Assembly (NCBI GenBank): GCA_039707655.1
Contig: CM077665.1
Span: forward strand, 307,644,486-307,708,485
Direction of reading: 5' to 3'
Length of the DNA stretch: 64,000 nucleotides
Origin: Elymus sibiricus
Taxonomy: Eukaryota > Streptophyta > Magnoliopsida > Poales > Poaceae
The position numbers and the translations under genes were made by a program. Below are positions 12,170-22,959 of the stretch, in pieces. A model generated the notes under the pieces. The model was not told the DNA's origin, ran no database searches, and worked only from the letters and a program-made list of their open reading frames with translations. The stretch's first letter is position 1, and each line of letters opens with the position of its first letter.

Positions 12170-15100
12170 TGTGACGCCCGGATAATTAAGCTACAGTAAT
12201 CCCACGCTGATGGTGCCATGTCATCACTGTTACTGTTGCTAAATCTCACTTCGTTTAAAATCCATATCAAATTCAAAATTTAATGAAAGTCAAATTTCAA
12301 ATTTCTCAAACATGAAACCAAAAATGTTCTAAATGTGTCAAATAATGTATAGGAAATATTGGTGAAGAATCCACATTTTTATAAAATAATTAAATGCACT
12401 AAAATGATTTAAATTGCAGCAAAAACAATTAATTAAATGCCTTTTCAAATTTATAAAATATCAAACTACTTTTCTTCTGCCCAAAACTTAATGGGGCAGT
12501 AGCATATTTATTCACACTAAATTAGGGACTACTTTTATAATTTATAAAACTAAACTAAAAGTGAAACTAAAATAAAACAAAACAGAAAAGAAAATAAAAC
12601 AAAACAAAAGATAAATAAAAATAAAACAAAAAGGCCCCCTGGCCCAGCTGGACCAAGGCCCAGCTGCCCATCCACCAGTCCGGCCCAATTCCTGTTCTCC
12701 TACCTGCTCCTCCCTCGTGTCGCTGCCGCCATGGCCGAGAGCGCCCGCGCCGGCCATCGTTCGCCACGGCGACGGGGCAGTTGGCGAGGGGATAAGGGCG
12801 CCCCCGAGCCCTCTCCCCTGGACGCCTCCTCCATTCGCCGCCCTCTCCTTCCTCTCTTCGAGCTCAGCTCCCTTCCCCCCCCCTCTGCCGAGCGCCATCG
12901 CCGCCGCACCTCAGTCGATCCCGCGGCCACCGGCAGCCCCGCGGCCTCCGACCCTGTCCGTTTGCTCTGCCGTCGTCGTCCACGTCGCTTGGTGCCCTCC
13001 TTTGGAGCCGAGGGCCCCTGCAGCTGCCGATCGCCGTCGCCCCCTTTCGCCTCTGTCGCCGATGCTCGCCGGCGACCTCGAGCTCCCCTGCTGCTCCTAA
13101 GCCGTCAAGGGCCTTCCATGGCCACTCGGTGAGCTCCAGCTCCTCCTCTAGCCCTCGTTTTGTGCTAGGGCGTGCTGCTGCCGCCATTCCCCTCGTGCCC
13201 GAGCTCGCCTCCGCCGAGCTCGTCGCCGGCAAGGCTCCGGTGACCAAATGGTCACGGGCCCGCGTTAGTTAGCATCGCCGCATCGCGTACGCCCCGCCTG
13301 CCCCTTTTGTTCGCATGATAGCACCCCATGTCGCCGTAGCCGTATCTCGCCCGAGAGAGCTCGCCGCCGCCAAGGACCTGGCGCTCGCCTCCGACCACCC
13401 CAGCCGCTCGCACCACCACCATTCGACGCGCGACGCCGAGCCACGTCGAACGCACCAAGCCACTGCCCCGGTAACCCTTTGTGCGCGATAGCCGACCAGC
13501 ACCCGAACGCCGCCGTCCACCGGTGAGCTCGCCGCCGTCGCTACGCGCCATCCCCGGCTGCGCCACCACCACCATTGGACGTGCCGCTCTGCGGCCGTTC
13601 CAACGCACCTAACCGCACGCGAAATGGTGGCCGGGGGACGAATCCCGACCACCTCCAGTGCGCGCCGCCTCGCAAAAAGGTCGCCGGCGGCTAGTCGCCG
13701 GCCACCGCTGAGCTGGCACCCCCGGGGCCACCCCCATGGTCGCTGCCAAAGGGCCCCACGGGCCCCGTTGACTGGGTACGTGCTGATTGGGCACCCATGT
13801 GCCACTGACATGTGGGGCCCCTACCCCCAGTGTCTATGACATATGGGCCCCCACTGTCAGTTGCCTAATTAACTAATTAGAATAATTAAAATAATTAATT
13901 TAAACTAATTAGTCACTGACATGTTAAACCACCTGTTAATTAAACCTGTTTAAATTAATCTGATAAACTGGAATAGACCTGTGTCTATGACAGGTGGGGC
14001 CCACTGGTCAGGTTTGACCTGGCCAGCCCCCTGCTGACTGCTGACGTAGTGCTGACGTCATCATTTACTATTCTAGATAGTGTTGGATTTAATTAATTAA
14101 AATAATTCCAGAAAGTCAATAAAACTTTAGAAAATCATATCTTTTAAACCGTAACTCCGATGAAAATAATTTATATATGAAAGTTGATCAGAAAAATCCC
14201 ACGAATCCAAATATGCCATCCGTTCATCTGTCACATGCTCCTAGCATGATGAACATGGAACTTTCCCCTCCGGATCGTCTGTCCGATAAATCCAAAGACC
14301 CAGGAAATATCGTCAGATATTCTCCCGCTTCGTCTGCAACGCGTAGTACTGCGTTAGTGCATGCCTAGCACTGCATATTGCCATGTCATGCATCGTGTTG
14401 CATCTGCTTGCTTATATTTATTGTTTCTTCCCCCTCTTCTCTCCGGTAGCCTCCGAGACTGACGCTGCTGCCGGGTACGACTACGCCCCTGACGGTCAGA
14501 CCTTTGCCGCAGAGCAGTGAGGCAAGCAAACCCCCTTGAGCATTCCGATATCGCCTATACCCTTCCCTCTTATTCTTGCATTAGATTTTGCTACTGTATT
14601 AGATAGCTCCTATTCTGATGCATAGCCTGTTTTTGATGAACTGTTACTTTACCTACAATCATACCAACTGCTTAGTATAGGTTGATCAGTGAATCCCCTG
14701 TGACCCCCTTAGTCCCAGTTGCCCCTGCTTCTTCATCGACGACTCGACGACTCGAAGACTCGGTCAACCGACCGACAAGCCAGGCCCCTCACATCACCGC
14801 ACACCCCTTAGTTGTACGACTCTGCAGCGCTACTATCGAGTACCGAGGGTGACACCTCGTGAAGTACTCCTGATGCTAGCTCTGTAGTGTAGCTAGTCGG
14901 TCGTGGATATAGAGGGTGATTCCTCTTTCACCACTCCCGATGATGACTCTGTCGTGCACCCCTCAAGTGTGGGACCCTCGAGGGTGATTCCTCTAGTTCC
15001 ACCTTGACGGTTTCATCGAGCGGGGACCATTGAGGGTGATTCCTCAGTTCCCGCCTTGATGATTTATACACACAGTTACTTTGACTTGACATTTGTTACA

Positions 15101-16558
15101 TGTGAAAGACGGGAATGGAGGGACAGGCGGTACCACCCTGGTTGAGGTGGACCTGAGTTCCCGACAGTCCTGAGACGGGTCAGCCCCAAGGGTACCCGTG
15201 TGAGATGTGGTGGGATGCGCCGGTAAGGCATCCGGGTTATGTTGAGGCGTGGACTGGCGAGAGAGGCCTTTGCCACACATCCTCGAGTCGGGGTGACGGG
15301 ACCGCACTTTGAGGGTCGCGCTTGCCCCGCATTAATAAAATGCTAATGGGTTGGGTATTTGATCTGAGTTGGTCGTTGGCCTTATTGCACACCAAACCAT
15401 CACGTGGGAAAGTTATGGGCACTCAGCGTCGTTGTATCAGCCGAAGCTCTTCGGACGTCAGCAATGGAGCGGTGCGCGCCGGATTGGACTGGACGGTGTA
15501 GCTCTTGGACTGGAGTGTACTAGGTCTGTTTCCGGCCGCCCACGCATCGTGCAGGTGTGCAAAGGGTGATTGGGCCCATGACCCCTGCGCGCATAGGATT
15601 TAGACCAGCGGGCTGGCCTCTTCGTTGAGCCTAGGTGGGGCGATGACGTGCTGCTATCCCGAGGCCGGGCATGACCCAGGAAAGTGTGTCCGGCCGGAGG
15701 TGATTAGGCGTGTTGGAGATGCGGTGCACCCCTGCAGGGATGATTAATCTATTCGAATAGCCATGTCCACGGTAATAGGACGACTTGGAGTTGTACCTTG
15801 ACCTTATATAACTATAACTGTAATTTAAATTTGAAATGAATTGTGGCTCCGGGATTGCTTCCCCGCAGGGAGTCGAGGAAGGATCTCTGGGCGTGGTTTC
15901 TTAATAAAATTGCTACAATAATATGACTATATATGAGATACAGGTCTACTCTCTTCTAATGCTGCAAGATGCTGAAGATGCTAGTCTTCGATAGGACTAG
16001 GCCTTCTCCCTATTCTTGCTTTCTGCAGTCAGTCCAGATATAACCCCTTCATTGATAATGATGCATACTTAGCATAGTTCTGATGTCAGTCTTGCGAGTA
16101 CTTTGGATGAGTACTCACCGCTGCTTTGCCTTCCCCTTTTTCCCTCGTTACGATTCCGCGTTCAGCCGATGGAGCCCAGGAGATGAAGTATGCCGGAGAC
16201 GACTGCTACACCACCGCTGGAGCCTACTACTTCGTGGAGAACGCCGATGCTCAGGAGTAGTTAGGAGGTTCCCAGGCAGGAGGCCTCGCCTCTTTCGATC
16301 CGTGCTTATGGTTGTGCTAGCCTTCTTAAGGCAAAACTTGTCTAACTTATGTCTGTACTCGGATATATTTGCTTCCGCTGACTTGTGTTTATGTCGAGCT
16401 TTGTATTCGAGCCCTCGAGGCCCCTGGCTTGTAATATGGAGCTGTATGACTTTTATTTGTGTCTTTTGTTGATTTGTGATATCAATCAGTGAGTCCCTAA
16501 TCTTGGTCATACGCACTGTGTGCATGATTAGCGTACGGACGAGAATGGGGGCGTCACA
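12170..16558 (+). repeat. LARD 3' LTR (4389 bp)
   Basis: Second copy of the 5' LTR in the same block order, ending ggcgtcaca at 16558 and followed by TSD caagt. In the GC-rich block (about 12640-13790) I count roughly 26 differences in 600 bp against the 5' LTR, but only about 7 in 600 bp around 14050-14650. The motif gagggtgattcctc recurs here too (about 14840-15045). Confidence 0.87.
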
Positions 16559-17972
16559 CAAGTCTAGCACACCCTACACATGCAAGTCAACAAGTACGGC
16601 AGCGGAAAGTAAAGACATTGCACATAGAAGTAAAGAGATGAGATAGGAAGATCAAACGCATGAGGGACACGAAGATTTTTCCTGTGGTTCCGATAGGTGG
16701 TGCTATCGTACGTCCACATTTATGGAGTCTTCAACCCACGGAGGGTAACGGTCGCGAGAGTCCACGGAGGGCTCCACCCATAAGGGTCGACGAAGTAGCA
16801 ACCTTGACTATTCCATAACGGCTTCCGTCCACGAAGGACTAGCCACACTATGGGTAGATCTTCACGAAGTAGGCGATCTCCTTGCCCGTACAAACTTCTT
16901 GGTTCAACTCCACAACACGAAGTAGGAGGCTCCCAAGTGACACCTAACCAATCTAGGAGGCACCACCCTCCAAAAGGTAATAGGCTCGGCAATGTCGATG
17001 AACTCCTTGCTCTTGTGCTTCAAGATGATAGACTCCTCAACACACAATCACTCTCTCACATATTTGGCTATGGTGGAAGAGATTGATTTGGTGGAAAGCA
17101 ACTTGGGGAGGCTAGAGATCAAGATTCATATGGATAGAGTGGAATGGCTTGATCTCAACACATGAGTAGGTGGCTCTCTCTTAGAAAATAGGATGGGGCA
17201 AGTATGGAATAGTTCTGAGTGCTTCTCTTTTGAGTGGGTGGTGGTGAAAGGGTATATATAGGCATCCCCAAAAATCCAACCGTTACACCTAGAGTGACCA
17301 ACTCGGTGAAACCGAAGTATAAAACTCGGTGGTACCGAAGTGACCAAAAGGCAGCAACTGTTGAATCTCGGTGAGACCGATACATAACTCTCGGTGGTAC
17401 CGAGTAGGTGACCAACGGTCAGATTGCACAACCCGGTGACGCCGATCCAAAAAACTGGGTAAGACCAATTTAATGAAACGAGGTAACAGAAAGTTGGCAA
17501 GCTGAACTCGGTGGCACCGATGCAGAATTGGTTGCACCGAATGGCTAGGGTTTGGCACGAGTCTGTCTGAGTTTGGGAATCGGTGGCACCGAGTGGGAAT
17601 TGTTGGTTGCACCGATTTTCATGAATGGCTTGGACAGACTTTTGTGGAAGAGTTTGTGGGTGTTTTTGGTGACTATCACTTGTGCACGTGGAGCATCTTG
17701 TTCACCAACAATACCTTACCCCCTTTTAATAGTATTGGCTTTCCTATGGACTCAAAGTGATTTCTCACAAAGTAAAATGTAGAGTCCTCTTACTTGAAGC
17801 TTTGCCAATCCATTTCCTTACATCCAGGGGTATCTCCTCACAATCCTTTTTGCCAACCCATCTCTCTCTATGGAATTTCATCTGAAATACACTAGGTAGA
17901 AATATTAGTCCAAGAGACAGTGTATGTTGTCATGAATTATCAAAACCACCAAGGGAGCATGTTGTGCTTTAA
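16559..17972 (-). repeat. C1 3' LTR, main part
   Basis: Continuation of the LTR after the LARD; 16559-16563 is the second copy of caagt. On the minus strand the LTR starts at 17972. It contains five paired-dyad modules (17303-17615), then a TATA box (tatatatacc on minus; plus 17250-17260), then R-U5. It is about 97% identical to the solo LTR at 49336-50948 over 720 bp. The terminal CA is mutated: gctttaa here against gctttca in the solo copy. Confidence 0.85.
17250..17615 (-). promoter_or_regulatory. C1 LTR promoter: TATA box with five paired TCGGT-N3-ACCGA dyads
   Basis: Dyads of the form TCGGT-N3-ACCGA, some with one or two arm changes, start at 17303/17326, 17368/17391, 17433/17456, 17508/17528 and 17580/17603. 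Within-pair spacing is 23, 23, 23, 20 and 23 bp. Pair-to-pair steps are 65, 65, 75 and 72 bp. On the minus strand they lie 5' of the TATA box at 17250-17260, as expected of upstream promoter elements in U3. Repeated palindromes in this position are known from Sirevirus LTRs generally. The specific motif and phasing are read directly from the sequence; any bound factor is unknown. Confidence 0.75.
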
Positions 17973-20030
17973 ATCTCCCCCTTTTTGGTAATTGATGACA
18001 ACATACAATCAAAGCTTCAAATAAAGATATGCATGGATATAATGAAGACTTTGAGAGACACATGACTTAGATTTGCTCCTCCTAAATGTGTGCAATCCCT
18101 TTAAAGGATAGTTGCTTTGGAATGCATGGACACACATATAGTGGAAAGGATATAATGAGTCATGTGTATCTTGGCTATATGCATCAAATATATGAATGAG
18201 GTGTATCCTTGTTCAAGACTTCACTCTTGCAAACAATATGTGCAAGAAGCAAGAGATCATCTTGATCAAAGATATGATGCATATACTTACCTTGAGTTCT
18301 TGAGCATTCTTGTAGTAGAAATACACTTGGGAAAACAATGTTAGGAAACACAAGAGTATTATACCAATCAAAAGCAATATAGCTCAATAGTACTAAGATG
18401 TGGAGAACATATAGAAGATATTATTCCTTAAGATTGATATGTCACCAAGATCATTTAGAACTTTCTCCCCTTAGATATGAAATAGTAGGTCATCCTCTCC
18501 CTCTGAATCTTAGCATGCAGATATTGGGATTGGATAGGGTGAGACAAGTCCAACATGAGAAATCAAATAAGAGTATCAAATTAGAATAAGATTAGGCAAG
18601 AGAATAAACTTTTCATAACAAAACTTCTCCCCCTACTTTGGTATTCTCCCCTTGTTTATGTAAGCATAAGCTTTGATATTCTCCCCCTTGATTGTTTCTC
18701 CCCCTTTGCATTGAAGCATGTATCTCCCCCTTTAGCATTGGTATTTCTCCCCCTTTGGTATTAATTTCCAAAAAGGTTCATACACAAGGTTAGACACAGG
18801 AATCATGGAGTTAGAAGGGATCCTTGAGAACAGGGGTCATAGAATGTAGGGTTCATAGAGAGCATTAAAAACTGAGGGAATCATTTAAAATAATTTCTCC
18901 TCTTTGACTGATCTGAGAGCTTGTAAGATTTCTCCTCCTTTGAGTTAGTGATCCTAGAATAAAGTTTCTCCCCCTTTTCCCCTTTTTAAAAAATAATAAT
19001 AATAAGGGATCATCGAAGAAATGAAAATATCACTTGTAGGATCACTAAAGGAACAAAAATTTATTAACATGAACATAGACTAGAGAAGAAATTAGATCGG
19101 TGGCTCCGAGACGAACAAGTCGGTGGAACCAAGCTGTTGTTATGCAGCTCATCTGCTAAATCGGTAGAACCGAGTTATTTGTATCGGAGGCTCCGAGGGG
19201 CAAACAAAAACTTGGCAATGTTTGAGAAACTTGCAAATGAGTTTGGAAAACTTGTAACAAAGTGTCAAAAGGATCTTCAAAGGAAATGCAAAAGACTTTA
19301 CAGCAAACATCAACTAGAAAAGATTTGAGTGATTCCAAGAAATCTTGCAAATAATGAATGAACCAAACAAGATACTTAATCTAGATGATGGGCGGTGACT
19401 AGGTCACCTATATTAGAGTATATTGACTTAGGAGCCAAGCAAGAATACTTGATCATAGGTCATACTCATCGTTAAGCTCAAAATGGGGTTACCATTTTTC
19501 GATTAAACATTTTAATGTTTTCATATCACTTGAGTTGCTTTATCTCATGACTTGGAGTAAAGCCTTTTCAAGGATATGAGTGCATACCTTTGAGTGATGT
19601 TGATGATGTAGCTTGTAGATGAACTTGTTGAGGATGCTCGAGATTGATGAAGTTCATCTTGAGTTGGGAGCAATCCTTCTTGTTTTGGTTCCCTTATCAC
19701 CTACATAGGTTAGTCATGAAAGGAAGAACAATATATATCCATTTGACATGATATCAATTGAGTATTAGTAAATGTGATCTCATCAAATATATGTCAAGGA
19801 TATGGTGAGTTGTCTTCTTCCTTCCATCAACAAGAATGGTTGTGGATACTTGGTCATGACAAGATTGCTTAAGATATGAGTTGTTTGCAACCTTGTGGAA
19901 TGAAGTTCTTCCAAGTACCTAAAAAGGATTAGTTGCAATGCAAGGGAGCATAGAATTCCATGGTATAAGATAACATATCAAGTGTATCATGGGTATCATG
20001 TAAGCTCATGCCCTCGCATGCAATCGAGTT
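17973..20030 (-). repeat. C1 3' non-coding region with polypurine-tract array and dyad remnant
   Basis: About 2 kb between the RNase H end and the 3' LTR on the minus strand. Next to the LTR is a polypurine tract (plus 17973-17988, ctccccctttttgg). Farther in are about nine further C-rich copies such as ttctccccctttg (18624-18985). A relic of two dyad pairs lies at 19097/19120 and 19161/19184, again 23 bp apart. The part at about 19400-19760 matches C2 at 26170-26510. No ORF survives. C2 has an accessory ORF in this position, so C1 may have lost one. Confidence 0.7.
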
Positions 20031-20033
20031 AGT

Positions 20034-20831
20034 CTAGCTCAAGTTTGAAGCATCAATGATGTTCAACTCACTCCTCAAGTAACAAAACACTTTCTCATCA
20101 AGTGGCTTAGTAAAGATATCGGCCAACTGTTTCTTGGTACGAACATGCTTAAGATTAATATCTCCTTTGGCAACATGATCACGAATGAAACGATGTCGAA
20201 CTTGAGTATGCTTAGTTTGAGAATGTTGCACAGGATAATGACCAATCTTAATAGCACTTTCATTATCACAAAGTAATGGAACATTTTTCACATGGATTCC
20301 ATAATCCTTAAGCGTTTATGTCATCCATAGTAATTGTGCGCAACACGATCCGGCGGCAATATACTCAGCTTCGACAGTAGATAGAGATACCGAGTTTTGT
20401 TTCTTGGAGGACCAAGACACAAGAGATCTGCCCAAAAATTGACAAGTACCCGAGGTGGATTTTCTATTAACCTTGTCACCGGCATAGGCCGAATCGGAAT
20501 AGCCAACAATGTTAAAGGAAGATCCCTTGGGATATCAAATGCCAAAGTTCGGCGTTTGTATCAAATATCTCACAATACATTTCACGGCCAAGTGATGACA
20601 CTCTTTAGGTGCTGCTTGATATCTAGCACACATGCAAACACTAAGCATAATATCGGGACGGGAGGCACATAGATATAGCAATGAACCAATCATAGATCGA
20701 TAAACTTTTTGATCAACCGGTTCGTCCTCCTTGGTAAGATCAACATGTCCACTAGTAGGCATAGGAGTTTTCATACCTTTACACTCTTGCATGTTGAACT
20801 TCTTGATCAAGTCCTTGGTATACTTGGTTTG
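20034..20831 (-). pseudogene. C1 RT C-terminus and RNase H
   Basis: Copia RNase H region on the minus strand, continuing the RT fragment that stops at 30621. Conserved pieces include the YRSMIGSLLYL box, the SRPDI segment, the distal DNES box and the ADIFTKPL box near the C-terminus. In-frame stops occur at 20535-20537 (TGA, where a Trp is expected) and at about 20316 (TAA). The 5' side is interrupted by C2: the duplicated pentamer gtttg lies at 20827-20831 and 30616-30620. Pseudogene. Confidence 0.85.
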
Positions 20832-22483
20832 TGTAGGACCCAAAGTATGTCTAGAGGGGGGGGGGTGATTAGACTACTTGACGAAATAAAAATCTATTTT
20901 TTCCCAATTTTAAGTGTTGGCAGATTTTAGCATTCATAGCAAGTCAAGCACACCCTACACATGCATGTCTAAGAGTATAGCAGCAGAAAGTAAGGACAAG
21001 CATGAGTAGTAAAGGAAGGGTAGGAAGATCAAACGCAATTTGTAGACACGAAGATTTTTCCCGTGGTTCCGATAGGTGGTGCTATCGTACGTCCACATTT
21101 ATGGAGTCTTCTACCCACGAAGGGTAACGGTCGCGAGAGTCCATGGAGGGCTCCGCCCATAAGGGTCCACGAAGTAGCAACCTTGACTAATCCATAACGG
21201 CTTCCGTCCACAAAGGACTAGCCTCACTATGGGTAGATCTTCACGAAGTAGGCGATCTGCTTGCCCTTACAAACTTCTTGGTTCAACTCCACAACATGAA
21301 GTAGGAGGCTCCCAAGCGACACCTAACCAATCTAGGAGGCACCACCCTCCAAAAGGTAATAGGCTCGGCAATGTCGATGAACTCCTTGCTCTTGTGCTTC
21401 AAGATGATAGACTCCTCAACACACAATCACTCTCTCACAGATTTGGCTATGGTGGAAGAGATTGATTTGGTGGAAAGCAACTTGGGGAGGCTAGAGATCA
21501 AGATTCATATGGATGGAGTGGAATGGCTTGATCTCAACACAAGGGTAGGTGGCTCTCTCTCAGAAAATTGGATGGGGCAAGTATGGAATAGTTCTGAGTG
21601 CTTCTCTTTCAAGTGGTTGGTGGTGAAGGGGTATATATAGGCATCTCCAAAAATCCAACCGTTACACCTAAAGTGACCAACTCGGTGACACCGATGTGTT
21701 AATCTCGGTGGTACCGAAGTGACCAAAAGGTGACAACTTTTGAATCTCGGTGAGACCGATATATAAAACTCGGTGGTACCGATCAGGTGACCAACGGTCA
21801 GATTGCGCAATCTCGGTGACGCCGATTCTCACATCTCAGTGGTACCGATACTCGACCATGGCTTACCAGAGAGTTGGTCCAGAAACTCGGTGGCGCCGAT
21901 CCACAATTCTCGGTGGTACCGATTCCTGTGAATGGCTATCCAGAGAGTTGGTCCAGAAACTCGGTGAGACCGACTGGCAAATATCGGTCGTACCGAAGAC
22001 TAAAAATAGCTAAACAGAGAGATGGCAACTGAACTCGGTGGCACCGATGCAGAATCGGTTGCACCGACTGGCTAGGGTTTGGCATGGGTCTGTCTGAGTT
22101 TGGGAATCGGTGGCACCGAGTGGAAAGTGTTGGTTGCACCGATTTTGGATATTTGACTTTGGACAGACTTTTGTGGAAGAGCTTGTGGGTGTTTTTGGTG
22201 ACTATCACTTGTGCACGTATGAGCATTTTGTTCACCAACACTACCTTAGCCCCTTTTGATAGTATTGGCTTTCCTATGGACTCAAAGTGATTTCTCACAA
22301 AGTAAAATGTAGAGTCCTCTTGCTTGAAGCTTTGCCAATCTATTTCCTTGCATCTTGGGGTAATCCACAATCCTTTTGCCATCCCTATCATTAAACTGAA
22401 ATATACTTAGTGGAAACATTAGTTCAATGCCATATATGTTGTTATTAATTACCAAAACCACCAAAGGAGCAAATGTGCTTTCA
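20832..22483 (-). repeat. C2 3' LTR
   Basis: Runs from tgtaggaccc to gtgctttca on plus. It is related to the C1 LTR and shares its block order: U3 dyad array, TATA box, then an R-U5 with the conserved segment around 21220-21360. Against the 5' LTR, divergence is uneven: about 6% in the first 480 bp on plus but about 2% in the rest, including a 7-bp indel near 22391. Confidence 0.87.
21631..22142 (-). promoter_or_regulatory. C2 3' LTR promoter: TATA box and seven dyad pairs
   Basis: Fourteen TCGGT-N3-ACCGA dyads, several with one or two changes, start at 21682/21705, 21747/21770, 21813/21836, 21887/21910, 21961/21984, 22035/22055 and 22107/22130. Pair spacing is 23 bp except once (20). Steps between pairs are 65, 66, 74, 74, 74 and 72 bp. 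The TATA box is plus 21632-21639 (tatatata), about 43 bp beyond the nearest dyad on the minus strand. The C1 family has five pairs, so this array has gained two units of about 74 bp, or C1 lost them. Confidence 0.8.
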
Positions 22484-22959
22484 ATCTCCCCCTTTTTGGT
22501 AATTGATGACAACATATAGATCAAAGCTTCGACATATGATATAATCAATGAATATAATCGTCGCTTTGAGAAGTATGTGATAAGCAAGAGCTCCCCCTAA
22601 ATTTGTGCATTATTTTAGATTTGCGTTTGAATGCAAATGCACAATCGATTAGGTACATGGGTCACTCTTTCATGTCACATACAACTTTTTGGTGTGCGAG
22701 AATAATAAGAATGAACTTCATAGCACAACACAATCAAGCAAAGGTGAGTAATCATCTCATAAGCATTAAAATGATAGGAAATAGTAGCAACACACATCAA
22801 GTGTATGATCAAACACCCCATAAGTTTAACACAAGCAATCAAAAGATCAAATGTTTTGTAAAGTGATAAAAACCAAACGCTCTCTCACTCGAAGCCTAAA
22901 GATCTATATACACTCCCCCCCTTTGGCAACATGTTACCAAAAAGTTCAAAGAGATATAG
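22484..22959 (-). repeat. C2 3' end: polypurine tract and untranslated region
   Basis: Directly beside the 3' LTR is atctccccctttttgg (22484-22499), the complement of the purine primer for plus-strand synthesis. It resembles C1's tract exactly. The rest, up to the accessory ORF stop at 22960, is AT-rich untranslated sequence. A second C-rich tract lies at about 22912-22926 and may be another polypurine-tract copy. Confidence 0.75.

Larger units (their letters stand above)
3212..16558 (+). mobile_element. LARD (Sukkula-like large retrotransposon derivative), complete
   Basis: A 13.35-kb element with two 4.39-kb LTRs (3212-7606 and 12170-16558) bounded by the inverted termini TGTGACGCC and GGCGTCACA. 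The TSD is caagt at 3207-3211 and 16559-16563. A Met-tRNA-like primer site follows the 5' LTR and a purine-rich tract precedes the 3' LTR. The 4.56-kb internal region has no ORF above about 143 codons and no recognisable gag or pol domain. These are the hallmarks of Triticeae LARDs, non-autonomous elements mobilised in trans, probably by gypsy relatives such as Erika. It inserted into the C1 3' LTR. By-eye LTR divergence is about 1% in AT-rich parts and about 4% in the GC-rich block. Confidence 0.88.

Noticed and set aside
19137..19350. Short ORFs near 19137-19350
   Set aside because: They overlap the dyad relic and differ on each strand; no support as genes.
21682..22142. Dyad array as a CRISPR-like or satellite array
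   Set aside because: This is a plant genome. The spacing is two-level (23 within 65/74 bp), the array is confined to promoter positions, and there are no unique spacers of constant length.
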